A stretch of DNA of 64,000 bases from NCBI GenBank assembly GCA_036245805.1, contig BTRK01000006.1:30322901-30386900 (forward strand), given 5' to 3'. Origin of the DNA: Pristionchus mayeri (taxonomy: Eukaryota > Nematoda > Chromadorea > Rhabditida > Neodiplogasteridae). The notes beneath the pieces are model-generated. The model saw nothing but the letters and a program-made list of their open reading frames with translations. It ran no database searches and was not told the origin of the DNA. Shown here piece after piece: positions 1 to 12,472 of the stretch; positions within the stretch are counted from its first letter, which is position 1, and each line of letters begins with the position of its first letter. A program made the translations under genes and the position numbers.

Positions 1-397
1 TAGAATAATTGGGCATCAACTCTTGTAAAAACAACGAAAAAAAATTTAATTTTTTTTTCATTCATTCAGATGGGTTTGTATCAGACTTGTCCCTAAGTGT
101 TGTCGCATCTTATATCTTGGGTATTCTGTGTTTTGTAGTCATTTGTTTTTCTTTTAATATTATGCTATTATTTAGAATACCTGAGGCAACCAATACTCTA
201 TATAGCACACTATGGGTCAGACCTATCCTATCATTTTGAAAGGCACAGCGCCAAACCAAACTCTGACCACTAAGGTCATGTATATCGCTTCCATCCACTA
301 CTAATACATGGAGAACAATGGAATGGTCAAATTGGTGTTACATGTGTTAATAGTAATGACAACGCATAAATTTTACCCGCATATTATGATTCAAGCA
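1..397. other. AT-rich start of window, no gene seen
   Basis: I see no coding exon, RNA gene or clear repeat boundary. The short open frames lack splice context and any recognisable domain. Confidence 0.4.
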
Positions 398-401
398 TTA
401 A

Positions 402-876
402 AGTTACCCAACACCCTTGAAAATGGCCTATATTATTATTCCTGAAACTGATGAAACATGAAAGAGCCTAGTAGAAACACAACAATAATAAAAAATGAGA
501 AAATCAATAATTGGTCGCAGAATCGACTTCATAAACATGTGCGGTGCAACCCTGATCAAGACCGATTTTCTCGAGAGGTTTGAAATGTGAATATTTTGTG
601 TGCGGTAATTAGCGTTCACAAGCCCGGTCCTATACCAAATTCATCCTCGCTTCTCCCCCGGTGTAGAAATATATATTTCAACAACAAAAACTTCAATATT
701 AGGCCCACACAATCGATTAAACAATATTTAAAAAAACCCGCGCGTAAATCCGTTAGCGCTAATTTAAAAAAAATAAGGTAATTACGGTAAAATTACGGTA
801 GTGATTGGTCATGGAATTCGCGGTAAGATATTTTCATGGCGCTAGTTTAAAAAGTTTGCACGGGTGTTGGGTAACT
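402..876. mobile_element. M2, 475-bp inverted-repeat element (TTAA class)
   Basis: The left end reads TTAA then agttacccaacaccc. The right end is the reverse complement, gggtgttgggtaact, followed by TTAG, which I read as a mutated TTAA. The terminal bases agttacccaac are shared with the M1 elements at 32989, 43279 and 53486. There is no transposase, so it would be non-autonomous. The interior is AT-rich with no convincing gene. Confidence 0.6.
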
Positions 877-1037
877 TTAGGAGTGACTATCTGAGAGAAC
901 CGAGCAATATCACCTATAGGCCGTACAGTGAAAAATAAAGTGCTTACTTTAAGATGTCCCCAGGGGTAACTTTTCACGTAGAGTTCGAAAATCGACCTTA
1001 GGAAGCCGTATCTCTAATCCCTCATTTCTTGTGTCGT

Positions 1038-1590
1038 GCCGTACTGGGCGGTCATTTTTGGAAATTCAAGAACGGTTCTTCCAAACCCGTATATGTATGT
1101 TATTTTGTAAATATCTCGACAAAATAAGCATTTTTACTGTTGAAAGTGAAATGCTAGCTCGTTTGGTGAAAAAGTTATGCTCATTTGAATTTTCAAATCT
1201 GCCCCCCCCCCCCCCCCCCCACCATGAAAATTTGTTCAAAAGCGGTGCATTTTTAACTGTTCATTAAATTCCCCATGAAAAGTTACCCCAGGAGCCAACT
1301 TTTCATGAACAAATTGGCGAAGCAATGGGGTCTCCTGAATCACTGAAGAGGAAAGGTGGTTGCTTTTTCTCAAATATATGCATTTTTAAGCGGAGTGCCT
1401 GCGAAATCCGACAAACTCTATGTAGTTTCCAACAATACTACGGCAGTGTAAAATAATGGCGCAGGAAAAACGGACATAATCTCAATTCGAAAAAAATCGA
1501 ATTTCTTAACCTCGATTTGCAGCATATTTAGACGCACCCAACTTCTCCTTTTCGAAATGAATTCCCCGTTTTCCGTGGAAATCTTGTAAG
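1038..1590 (+). repeat. Dispersed repeat R, left copy (inverted copy at 5838-6290)
   Basis: This stretch matches the reverse complement of 5838-6290 almost base for base. The match includes the region around aaatatctcgacaaaataag and the block from the ggtggttgctttttctcaaa region to ttttccgtggaaatctt. The left copy carries a run of 19 C at 1202-1220 that the right copy lacks. A short motif at 882-899 also matches 6290-6307 inverted, so the pair may be the outer arms of a 5-kb palindrome that later insertions disrupted. Confidence 0.65.
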
Positions 1591-1593
1591 ACA

Positions 1594-3161
1594 GAGGGAC
1601 ATAAGTCAGAAAATGTTAACGATAGGGCCATCACCTACAAGAAAGCTAGTCATATTTTTGCTTGAAAATGCACAACAGCGGTTGAAAAAATGTTTTTAAA
1701 TACAAACGAAATTTCGAAGAGTATCGGTTGAATTTATGCACTATACAACTTTTTCAACATAGATGAACTGTACTATACTTGTAAAATTTCAGAGCCCTTG
1801 AATCTAAAAAAAATTTTTTGACCTCCTAAAAAACTATATCTTTCAAAACCAACTAATATTTCGCTCAATTGTATAAAATAAGAGTAATTAGCACGCGTGT
1901 CGCCTAAGAATCGAATAAAATATGAGCCGGCCTGGTACATTTTTTGACCCATACCAGTATAAACGTTTTTCGACAGTCCTAAGGGTCCCTCACAAGATAG
2001 CTTCGAGCTTTGTTCCATATTGTCAATTTTAAGGTCGCTTAAGGCCTTCAAAGTTTTAGAAAGCCGGAAATCGCCAACTTTGGAGCGACACAGCTCTTTC
2101 CAAATTGAATTTGGTGTCTAACCAAAAACAAGGATCCGTTCCTAATAGCAGAAGAAAGATCCCTGGGCAATTGACCCATCAATATTTTAATTTGCATTTA
2201 TGCAAATCGATTAAAATAAATCATTTTCACCACATATTCGGGCCCATGAATTTTTTTACACCTACCTCTAGAGCTTTGAAAGACGAATCGAATAATATGC
2301 TGTTCATAGGCTACAGGGGTGCGTTCATGATATATCATCATTAGAAGATTTTTCAGACCTCCTATTTCGAGCGATATTCCATTGTTCTCCCCCTCATTTC
2401 CCACTCTCTCCCATTCTCGCCCAGTCATTTCACACCGTGAGCGCGTTGCGAGAGGGTCTAACAATGGGAATTTCTTTGTTTTAAGTGAATGGGAGAACAA
2501 TGGGATATCGCTCGAAATAGGAGGTCTGAAAAATCTTCTAATGATGATATATCATGAACGCACCCCTGTAGCCTATATGAACAGCATATTATTCGATTCG
2601 TCTTTCAAAGCTCTAGAGGTAGATGTAAAAAAATTCATGGGCCCGAATATGTGGTGAAAATGATTTATTTTAATTGATTTGCATAAATGCAAATTAAAAT
2701 ATTGATGGGCCAATTGCTTAGGGATCTTTCTTCTGCTATTAGGAACGGATCCTTGTTTTTGGTTAGACACAAAATTCAATTTGGAAAGAGCTGTGTCACT
2801 CCAAAGTTGGCGATTTTCGGCTTTTTAAAACTTTGAAGGCCTTAAGCGGACCTTAAATGTGACAATATGGAACAAAGCTCGACGCTATCTTGTGAGGGAC
2901 CCTTAGGACTCTCGAAAACAGATGTGATCTCATTGTGGACGTTTCCAATGTACCTAGGTTTATTTGATTCTTCCACGACACGCGTGTTAGGTCTAACGAA
3001 GTATAATGAAAGTGAAATGTAAAAGAATCGCACAAAACAGCGCTCAAAATTAAATTTTGTTCTTTTTGCACGCTTTCAATCTTGCATTTTCAAGTAAAAA
3101 TATGACTAGCTTTCTTGTAGGTAATGGCCCTATCCTTAACATTTTCTGACTTATGTCTAGG
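1594..3161. repeat. P1, long palindrome with short loop
   Basis: Left arm about 1594-2391 is the inverse of about 2490-3161. The arms share ggatccgttcctaatagcag near 2131 and its complement near 2735. Innermost pairing is 2346-2391 with 2490-2537, leaving a loop near 100 bp. The right arm has lost part of the sequence present at 1680-1960. Similar open frames at 2105 (+) and 2573 (-) are arm sequence read from both sides, not genes. Confidence 0.75.
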
Positions 3162-3162
3162 G

Positions 3163-4077
3163 ACCGCGGAGGGGTGTTGAAAAATACATTCTGAATCAAC
3201 TCCGCGATTCTTATCTTATGAAATCGAGGTTGCGGAATCGATTATGAGCAATAATAGTCATTGAAAAAAATATTCGCACTAATAAATATACCTTTGAAAA
3301 ATCCACATTTTACCAGAGATCTACCGTAATTTTTTGGTTGAGTTGGGGCGAATTTGTTACTTCTGAGACAATGTTATTTTCAAAAATAAATTAATGCATT
3401 GTATCATTATTAAATTTTTATTTTTTACTGTTTAATTTGATAACATATGCGAACGATGTGCTCAAGACCAATTAATCGCGCTCTACTGCTGTACAGCCCG
3501 AGAATCGAGCTTTTGCCCATTTTGAACTTGGACTGCTATAAACAAGTTTGCGAACGACCGACCGTAATTTTTAGTACGTGTTTAGGACGGAAGGAAGGTG
3601 GCTGCATGTGAATAAAGGTTCAAGTCAAACTGTGCACTCAGAAAAATGGAGAAAATCAAGATTAACCGACAAAAATGACGACAGTGTCTCAGAAAGAGGC
3701 ATATATCATGCTTGCGAACGAACCCCGAGCATCACTAGTACCTCTACAGAGTGCAGGGGTGGTTAGCGCAATCAACTGAATAGAGCACTAAAACTGTGCA
3801 CTCCGATTTAAAGAGAAAAATACAAATCATTAGAAAAATGTGAAGCGCAATTTTCTAACAATCCATTTATTTATGTTTTACAACCACTAAACTACTTAAT
3901 TCAGTTAAGATTTTGTATCTTCAGACAATGCTCTATTGATTGTACGCAAAAAGTAATTAATTAAAATAAATTAAACCTTAGAAAATAAATAAATAAAATG
4001 GTGGTGTGATGGTGTGTGAGTTTTCCCAATGCAAAAAATGGTGAACGGCAGAAAGGACGGAGCTCCGCCACGGCCCC
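3163..4077. repeat. Dispersed repeat A, copy 1 (inverted copy at 53911-56410)
   Basis: The order of blocks here is repeated in reverse complement at 53911-54107 plus 55724-56410. Shared blocks include the ccgcggaggggtgtt end, the cgaatttgttacttctgag block, the ctcggttttcg-like block near 3730 and the tttgcattgggaaaactcac end. This copy is uninterrupted at about 3840-3900, where the other copy holds palindrome P19, so it serves as the empty-site reference. Confidence 0.7.
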
Positions 4078-5837
4078 CGGAGAAAATACATAAGGAAAAC
4101 GAAAACGTCCGCAGGCATCAATAATAAGGCGCGCACGTTCAAAAAAAGTACAGTCAGATTACCTGATTATCACTTCAAAATGCCTGATTGTCACTTCGAA
4201 TTGCCTGATTATCACTTCACGCGCGGTGCAAAATTTGATTTTTTCACTGCGTTTTTTTTAAGTTTGTCATTGTGAATTTCGATGCTTTTAGTTTTATTTT
4301 GATTGTTATATATTGTTTTAATAGGTTTGTTTAGTTTATCCCTACCAATTATCAATATTTATGTGATAGCGCGAGTTCAGAATAATATTTGATAGCTACT
4401 GATATGATATTACTTACACGGGTTAACATGTGCGCGGATTTGATTTGTTAACGATTCTACTTTCCCCATTATTCGATACTAGTTGAAACCCCGTTCTTGC
4501 AGTCTAACTTCTTCTTCTCCGTTTGATGGAAGACGACAACGTTAAGCCGAAGAAGAAGACCTCAAATGCTGTCCTCCCATCGAGCATTTTTAACGCTCTG
4601 TGTTTAAAAGTGTCGGTTTGTGTTTTTTAATTATCTCCACTTCTTCCTTATACTGCTTCCGTGTTCGCATGTGTGTTTACGCATCTGGGTCCCACCGTCT
4701 CTGTCAGGGTTACGTTTATCGTTCACTCGGCGGAGGGTGGCAACCGACTCATGTGCTTCACGCACCGCTTCGGGCTCAATTAATATCAATCCCATATAAC
4801 CTCCCGTGTATAAATGCCCTCCTGCACCTCTCCCCGTTTCACCAGCTAAGAAAGCTAATATGCACATTTCAGGTATCAACGAGTCGTTTGGAAGTTTCTC
4901 CGGTTTTCCAACGCAGGATGCGCGAAGCTGTGTGGTATACTTTCGCGAGGTGGCGTTGTAAGGTGTCCGCACCGCTTCGCAAAAGTGGCGCGCATCCTGC
5001 GTTAGGAAGCCGGAGTTATTGTTTGCTAACCAAATTTCAGCGCATAAAGAATTGTATTCCCCTGTTGCGTTTCACATTGTATTCGAAATAGTATCGATTG
5101 GATGGATGAATATTAGCCATGGAAATATCACAACAGTTCAATAGTGCAGGTGTCGAATTCAGGAAGAAATATTATCATAAAAGAGAAGAAAAAATACTGC
5201 ACATTTGAAAAAAATAAGGGAATTCCAGTGAGAAAGGAGGCTACAAACTACAGAACATTGAAAAGTTAATTTCTAATTCATAGCCGGGAATTAACTAGAA
5301 AAAACTGGAATCGTCCTCGGCAGAAACCGCTGGAAAATCATCGCTACTGCGTTTAGCGAGTAAATTCTGCAGCATAAATTGTACAGCGCACGGACGTTTT
5401 CCAAAGCCCCATGTCGATGCTCCGGGGGCCGTGCTCCGCGGTCCCTACTTATGTCCCTCTGCACGGCCCCCGGAGCATCGACATAAGGAAAATGAAAACG
5501 TCCACAGGCATCAATCAAAACGCGTTCAAAAATAGTACAGTGAGATTGCCTGATTGTGCGTGAAAAATCCTGAAAATCACTTAATTTGCAGGCAAAATCA
5601 CGATCACTTTGCGATTCGACAGTTCATTTTTTATTTTTTCTATGTTCATCATGTTGAGAAATGTTTCACCATTTCTCTATATTACGTGGCTTACTTTTAA
5701 TAGGGATTTCTCTTTACTCTGGCAATGAAAAAAACCGCTTTACAAATCTCTACTACTGCGTTTAGTGTGAAATTATTTTACAGCGCACGAACGTTTTCCA
5801 AAGCCCTATGTCGATGCTCCAGGGGCCGTGCCTCTGT
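4078..5837. repeat. Mosaic of short dispersed repeats, no gene seen
   Basis: Three near-identical units of tgcctgattrtcacttc lie at 4160-4220. A block at 4065-4160 containing aaacgtccgcaggcatcaat recurs at 5465-5545. The phrase atgtcgatgctcc recurs near 5410 and 5808 and inverted near 5475. A hairpin pairs cgcaggatgcgcg (4912) with cgcgcatcctgcg (4990). The 163-codon frame at 4600 crosses this hairpin, and I do not accept it as a gene. Confidence 0.5.
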
Positions 5838-6290
5838 CTTAAAAGATTTCCACGGAAAACTGGGAATTCATTTCGAAAAGGAGAAGTGGGGTGCGTCTAA
5901 ACATGCTACAAATCGAAGTTAAGAAATTCGATTTTTTTTTCGAATTGAGATTATGTCCGTTTTTCCTGCGCCATTATTTTACCCTGCCGTAGTATTGTTG
6001 GAAACTACATAGAGTTGGTCGGATTTCGTAGGCACTCCGCTTAAAAATGCATATATTTGAGAAAAAGCAACCACCTTTCCTGTTCAGTGATTTCAGAGTG
6101 GCAGATTTGAAAATTCAAATGAGCATAACTTTTTCACAAAACGAGCTAGCATTTAACTGTCAACATGAAAAATGCTTATTTTGTCGAGATATTTACAAAA
6201 TAAGATACATTTTGGAAGAACCGTTCTTCGGGTTTAGAACCGTTCGGGTTTGGAAGAACCGTTCTTGAATTTCCAAAATGACCGTTTTCT
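5838..6290 (-). repeat. Dispersed repeat R, right copy
   Basis: Inverted copy of 1038-1590. It has an internal duplication in which aagaaccgttctt appears twice near 6215-6265, where the left copy has one. Confidence 0.65.
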
Positions 6291-6321
6291 CTCAGATAGT
6301 CACTCTTGGCTTTTCTAACAA

Positions 6322-7315
6322 ATATGACGGCGGTCGCGTAAGAATAGAGCAATGTCTGGCACATCGATTTTTCGAAAATTTGTGGAAAGGGGTTCTCGAG
6401 TGTGCTGATCATCGTGGTCATCTTCATTTCGCTCCAACTCGATCGATAGAGCCAGGCTGCACGTAGGCTGCATCTACCTTTCCCTAAATAACTCAACAAC
6501 CGTTTCAGGAATCAACTTGAAATTTCATATGTTGAAAAAAAACATATGTTGTCTTATGGTAACATTTGGAAAAAGCGGTTCTCGAATATAAGGTAGAAAC
6601 CAAAAACGTGAACTACACAGGGAGAAGCGCCTTGTGTCGAGGATCATTTTTCGTATACAGGGTAAGAGGTTTGAGTTCCGCGTTTTTATGTTACATGTCT
6701 TTTTACACGTCATGTATGGACATAACACCGCGCTCTCTGCACAAAGAGTGACGAATGAGGATATGTTTCACTCTAAAATGTACTCTCCACGTCCTTCGCC
6801 TGGCAATAATTGGATCTGAGGTATAGATCGGAGTGAAACATATCCTAATTCGTCACTCTTTGTGCAGAGAGCGCGGTGAAATGTCCATACATGACGTGTA
6901 AAAAGACATGTAACATAAAAACGCGGAACTCAAACCTCTTACCCAATATACGAAAAATGATCCTCGACACAAGGCGCATCTCCCTGTGTAGTTCACGTTT
7001 TTGGTTTCTGCCTTATATTCAAGAACCGCTTTTTCTAAATGTTACCATAAGACGACATATGTTAATTTAGTGTCAACAGAGTCGTAGGTATCTTATTTTA
7101 CTACTGTGAAAATTTCAAGTTGATTCCTCAATCGGTTGTTGAGTTATGTAGGGAAAGGTAGATGCAGCCTACGTGCAGCCTGGCTCAATCGATCGAGTTA
7201 GAGCAAAATGAAGTTGACCACGATGATCAGCACTCTCGAGAACCCCTTTCCACAAATTTTCGAAAAATCGATGTGCCAGGTCCTTCAGGTCATTGCTCGA
7301 TTCTTACGCGACCGC
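6322..7315. mobile_element. P3, 994-bp palindromic element, family F6
   Basis: The ends are atatgacggcggtcgcg (left) and its complement (right). Arms of about 440-500 bp flank a loop at about 6766-6838. An inner pairing puts the tttgtgcagagagcgcgg region at 6860 against its complement at 6725. Ends and sub-terminal sequence, including gcaaaatgaagt followed by a gaccac-like block, resemble P19 at 54108-55723, so I place both in one family. No transposase is visible. Confidence 0.65.
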
Positions 7316-8212
7316 CGTCATATCCATATTTTAGAAAGGATCAGTTATCTGAAAATTCGAAAAACGATTTTTCGTTGTATTTTCGTGCCTAAATATGCGG
7401 GGATCTCAATCTTTCTGGAACATAATCAATACATGGTGATAAATTTACATTCTTAGTTTGTAAACCATCCAGTGTCATAACTATTAGATATTTCATTGAT
7501 AAGGGGTTTACAGAAATTTTGATGCTGAAAACAACACATTCATCAGTATTCTGTTGGAAATGCGGCTTGCATGTTCAATCTAATGAGGTTATCAGAATAA
7601 GGAACCCTTCCTCTTTCATAACCTTTGTGGGTAGAATTTGGGAGTCGTTACTTTTTGGTAGGAATTTGGGAGAACTTCCGAAATTTTTTAATATTCTTAA
7701 GATGAAGGTTTCTCAATTGTTTCTGGTTATTACACGGTTCTTTAGTTGACAGTTGAAGCGCACTTGTGTTGAGTTTTGTACCACTCATTTTGGAATCAGT
7801 AAAGTGAATCAAAAATTCCAGGCAGCTAGCGTCTGCCGTCGAATTCAAAAGCTTTGAACTATGAATATGCTGTCTATATTACCACTTCCACCTTATCAAT
7901 GAAAAGAGCATTCACGACACTTCCAACTCAGCTGATGGAGATTGTATCATTTTTACTCTGCGCAAACTGGCACAGGTTCAAATAAAATTAAATTTTTGAT
8001 GAAAATTCAAAATTCTTCCAATGCATTTTTCTCGAATAGATAGCATGTGTGATGCGAAGCTTGACATTACTACCATAGTAGTAATGTCAAGCATTGCCTA
8101 CAATATACTATGAGGGCAGGCGACTGCAATTTGGGACATACGTTTATGATGCATTCAAACATGGCACCCAAATGCGACAAAAATTATGGACCAACCCAAT
8201 AGATTTACTAAC
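7316..8212. other. No gene recognised
   Basis: AT-rich sequence without a supported exon. A perfect hairpin at 8057-8091 (arms gcttgacattacta, loop of about 6) stands out. Short frames at 7519 (+) and 7648 (-) have no domain or splice support. Confidence 0.35.
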
Positions 8213-8415
8213 GTACTCTAGGCAGCGGGAAGTGCATTTCGTGTCCTAGTTTTGAGATTTTTTTAGGTTTTCATGCTCCAACGATGGGGTGGAGGTTGGA
8301 TGTTGGATCAAACAAAGGTGCCACAATCCACCTCTTTGGAGCATCTTTGGAGCATGAAAACCTAGAAAATTTTCAAAACTAGGACACGAAATGCACTTCC
8401 GACTGCCTAGAGTAC
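8213..8415. repeat. P4, short palindrome
   Basis: Left arm 8213-8281 is the inverse of 8341-8415. Both carry gtgcatttcgtgtcctagtt and the tagg-ttttcatgctcca block. The loop of about 60 bp is GT-rich. It has the size and structure of a MITE, but I could not fix its termini. Confidence 0.6.
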
Positions 8416-8829
8416 GGTAGTTTCTGCTGATCGAAAACTGATTTTTTACACATTTTGGACGATTTCACAAAAACATATTTTTTATTTAGTTTTAGTTTTT
8501 TTATGTGAATAGCAAGCATGCCGCTCTAGACATATATGAAATAAAAAAAGGTATCTACCCACCCACCTGAATGAAAACAATTTAAAAATTTGTTTTCATT
8601 GTTTCTTTAAGAGTTTAATTCATCATTATATTTGTCATTGATGTCTCGAAAAATCAAGAATATGGTCATTTAAATCGGATTCGAAATGAAAAAAAATTGA
8701 AAATTCAATTTTCTGAAATAACGGTGTCTCATTTCGCAGGGAGTGATCTAGAAGACTTCGGATGTGGCACCCGAGCTATGCTCGTCGAGTACTGCATGTG
8801 GGCACATTTAGGGCGATTTCGATTATCTA

Positions 8830-9755
8830 CAAATATGTTGACTGACAAGAGGGTTTCAGAACCACATCTTGTGGGATCGATAGGTGACCGAATTCTAAGA
8901 ATTCCTGAATAGTTCAATTTTGCGAAACGCCCTCAGGGCATGAGAAAAATCGACATTTGTATCTGCGTCGGGAGTATGTAAAACCTTCCGGGAAGGTCTA
9001 ATTTAACCATATGTGGTTGAGTGGTAGCGAGCCAGGTTAGTAATCCTATGGTCGTGGTTTCGGCGCATAGCTGTAGATAATATTTTTGCATCATTAATGT
9101 CGCTATAAAAATCGATATTTTTTCCAAGCTTTCACTGATCCATCCCATGTTCAAACACTAATCGATAATTTCGCTCCAATAGTCAAGGAATCCATCCAAA
9201 ATGAAATCCAAAGCAGCTCACAAAAACACACGTCTTCAGCCAATCGACCATATAAAATCCTTCTCACCATATGTGACTTGCTCGCTCTGACATCGAGATT
9301 TTCCACGTGGATGTGACCTTTGGCAGGGATTTTGCCCTTGCACTCGGGTTACACAACATATGATGAATTCCCTAACGACCGTCACCGAAATAAGTGGTCA
9401 AGATGGTGAAGGCATGGGTAAGTGCGCTCTTTCACTGGGTAGGGCAGGCAGAGTTGGGGAAATATAGATTTTAGAGTGGCAATAATGATGCAAAGATGTG
9501 CAAAAATAGTTTCCCCAGCTAGGCGCCGAACCCAGGACCATAGTATTACTGACCTGGCTCGCTACCACTCAACCACTGACGATTGGAATCAGATGATAAG
9601 GGTTTACATACCTGCGACGCAGATACAAATATCGATTTTTTATGCCCTGGAGGCGTTCCGCAAATTTGAACTATTCAGGAATTCTTAGAATTCGGTAACC
9701 TATCGATCCCACAAGGTGTAACTCCATATCGATTACCCGGCTCCCCCTTGTGAGT
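8830..9755. repeat. P5, palindrome with tRNA-like arms
   Basis: Left arm 8869-9104 is the inverse of 9478-9718, with weaker pairing out to about 8830 and 9755. Each arm includes a decayed tRNA-like sequence with an A-box-like tggttgagtgg and, in the right arm, a B-box-like ggttcggcgc (minus strand). The loop at 9105-9477 holds an unexplained open frame of about 72 codons on the plus strand ending at 9312. Confidence 0.65.
9011..9070 (+). other. tRNA-like sequence in P5 left arm
   Basis: An A-box-like tggttgagtggtagcgag is followed 35 bp later by a degenerate B box. No acceptor stem can be drawn, so it is a tRNA relic or SINE head rather than a tRNA gene. The inverted partner lies at about 9515-9575. 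Confidence 0.4.
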
Positions 9756-9794
9756 CAAAAAGTCTCTCATCTTGGGCCCCCATGTCCGTATTTT

Positions 9795-9970
9795 TTTCCG
9801 GAAGAACATAAAATCTGCCGCAATGATTATACATACCAAATGTCAATACTATTGAATAGAATAACCTTTACCCTATCGCACAACCCGTGGAATTTGCATC
9901 AGCTGCTCTCCACTGTTTCAAGCAATAGTTTATGCAATGAACACCGTCACGTTTTGCCAATATTTTTCTT
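9795..9970 (+). repeat. Dispersed repeat D, copy 1
   Basis: Matches 48205-48405 in the same orientation. Shared blocks include gaagaacataaaatc or gaggaacataaaatc, tattgaatagaataacc or tattgaatagagcaacc, and an atattttctttatatg-like end. It is non-coding as far as I can see. Confidence 0.6.
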
Positions 9971-11173
9971 TATATGGAAAATCGCGAGAGGATCGAGCAT
10001 TTGAGGGGGGTCAGCGGCAGTGGAAAAAAAGGGAAAAGTTTGTCCATTTTAGCTAAAATTTCACTCAAAAGTACTTTGAATGATGCTCTTTCAAACTGTG
10101 TCATCATAATTTCAAGCCCAGTGAAGCAGAGTGAAGCACACTGTACGAAATCGGGGATCATGTATTTTCAAATTGGTTAGTTAGAGACATCAAACCTTTG
10201 CACCTGCTTAGGAAAACAATATTGACGAAAACGTGGTGGGTCACTACAGTATCCATTACACAAAAAAAACTAATGTTAGATTAATTTTTAAAAAAACAGG
10301 GGAGAGCAACTGATGCAAATTCCAAAAGATGACAAGTAAATAGCATAGAATCACATGAAGAATGAAGATGAACATGAAGAATACCTGGTTCACAGGAGTG
10401 GGGAGGGAAATAGGCACTGTAGAAGGGAGCACACCTCCGCTGTCTGTGTCGTCGATGACGGGAGAGGGAGACTGAGATTAATTATTTTGGTCGTCATTCA
10501 CATTATACAGTATCCAATGGATACTATCCATCACGATCTTTCTTTAAAATACAAAATGCTAACCTTACTACAAGCATAGTTGTGAGAAGCGGGAGTATTA
10601 CTCGATGAGCGATTGCACGATAAAGGAGGGGAGAACAATATCGAGGTTGTCTGCAATATCGTAGTCGAACAAATAAGCGAATATTCGTTCCAAAAGTAGT
10701 CGATTTTCTGAAACGCCGCGATTCGTGGTTCTTTAGAGTGCTGCTGACGATGGACATGTTTGCACGTCAAAATCGCAGTTTTCTTCATATCTTCGCGTTC
10801 GATGCTTGTTAAATTAGACACACATTACTACGTATATTCAAAAATCTCGGTTCAGCTGGTTCAAAAAATAAGCGAAACTAAAATTATTTGAACTGCCTTG
10901 ATTCGAGGGAGAAACTCTTGAAAGATCTAATAAGGAAGAAGATCTAATCTAATAAGGACTCCTCGCTCCCCTCGCAAATTTTAAAGACATATATATTCGA
11001 AATCCCCGCACCATCCCGTTCAAATCAGTTGCGGGTTTTTATCTTTACTCTTCGAGATTTTAGAAATTAAAAAAATCACATAAAAATTATGAAAATAATG
11101 GGTTTCGAATAGTGCTGGTTACAAAGATCGTATTCCTTTTTTTCATGAGTAGCTCTAATATTGGATTAGAAAT
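9971..11173. other. No gene recognised
   Basis: I found no exon with splice support and no repeat boundary I can defend. A short palindrome agtatccaatggatact lies at about 10508. Confidence 0.35.
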
Positions 11174-11456
11174 ATATCACGTGTCTTCTGAGAGATTGCA
11201 TGAAAATTAGCCCCCATGAGGAACTAGCTGCAAAAGTTTAAGCAACATTTCCAAGAGAATTATATTAGAGTCCGTTGGGGACGAGGAAACTTATTTACAC
11301 GCAATTTGGGCTGGAGCCGGCTTTTAGGCATTTTACGGTCTTCAATCCGGCTCTCTCATATTTCATTTCGTTTTTGAGCTACAAATACGGCAAAGAGCTC
11401 AAAATGTGCGGAAAATTATTCTAAGAAACTTTCATGTTGAGACCTAATCTGTACGA

Positions 11457-11822
11457 ACACGGGTGCTCAAATCGGTCTTTCTCCCACATCTAACTTGTTC
11501 AGAGAGCGGCGGCCCCGCCCCCTCGAGAGAGAGGCAGCGAAGGGAGAGAGGAGAAAGAAAGAGGGAGAGAACTCCCTCTCCCCCTCCTCTCTCATTCGCA
11601 AAGGCGAGAGAGCCTCTCTCCTCTCGGCCGCCTCACTCTTACCCGGAGAGACTAGCGCGCGCCCTCTCTATGAGGGCCGTCAGTTCTCGATTAGGGGAAG
11701 AGGCAGAATTGAGATATAACTTACGGTAATTGCTAGTCGTTTCTGTATTTTCATCGGTGCGCGGGTGTTTGAAATTAATTTTCGAGCCTGCCGTATTTAG
11801 ATGCTGGTATTGAGCACCCGTG
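11457..11822. mobile_element. 366-bp MITE with 13-bp terminal inverted repeats
   Basis: The termini are cacgggtgctcaa (11458-11470) and its complement ttgagcacccgtg (11810-11822). The flanks repeat acga (equally readable as cgaa) on both sides. The opposite P0 arm (22635-22650) reads continuously through this point with one copy, so it is the empty site. The interior is GA/CT-rich and self-complementary. The two overlapping frames of 74 and 88 codons inside are low-complexity shadows. Confidence 0.75.
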
Positions 11823-12294
11823 ACGAAGTAGCCGTCATGCTAAAAAATATCGAAAAACTATCCGTAGATTCATTTAAAACGCTGTCTCCCTAAGAGCGTC
11901 GGAGTAGGTGGCACAATCGTTCAAAGTCATTACCGGAAGCTCAAACTTTGTGGTCAGAGTGCCTATGGGTGGGATACACTTCAGCCAAAATTTTTTTTTT
12001 TGATCTTTGGTCTTTCAGATCGAAAAATTTCATCCTCATTTTAACCCTACATGCTATACACCATTCGAAAGAGCATAAAAAGTTATGCCCGAAACCAAGT
12101 TTTCGAGTTCCTAGACCTACTTGTTATCGAAAAATTTAAGAAAATATGAAAATTAACAGATTTTTTGAAATTCATAAAAATTAAACACCATGTTAACACC
12201 GCTGGGACATCCTGGATTTTTGATATTATGTGTGAAATTTCACAGAGAATTTAGCAAAAAATAAGCAGTAATGAAATTTTAGTGTGAACATGCA

Positions 12295-12356
12295 CTAATC
12301 TTCGATAATCTAGCGCGCAATTGTCGACGCAGGTTCGAATCCGCTCGGGTGCACCA
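12295..12356 (+). other. tRNA-like sequence in P8 left arm
   Basis: A B-box ggttcgaatcc at 12333 and an upstream D-arm-like stretch end near gtgcacca. The stem pairs are poor. An exact inverted partner is at 13855-13915 in the right arm. It reads as a tRNA-derived part of the element rather than a tRNA gene. Confidence 0.45.
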
Positions 12357-12472
12357 ACTTTTTGCCAAGCTTTGTTTGCATTTTTTGTTGTTTTTTAGTG
12401 TTGACATGCATGCATTATGCTATTATGGTGGATTTTCGAAAACTTTTGTACTGCGAATTCCGCTGATACGAG

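Noticed and set aside
2105..2779. Near-identical frames on opposite strands
   Set aside because: Same arm of palindrome P1 read from both sides.
11463..11729. Frames of 74 and 88 codons rich in Arg/Glu/Ser
   Set aside because: Low-complexity GA/CT interior of the 366-bp MITE.
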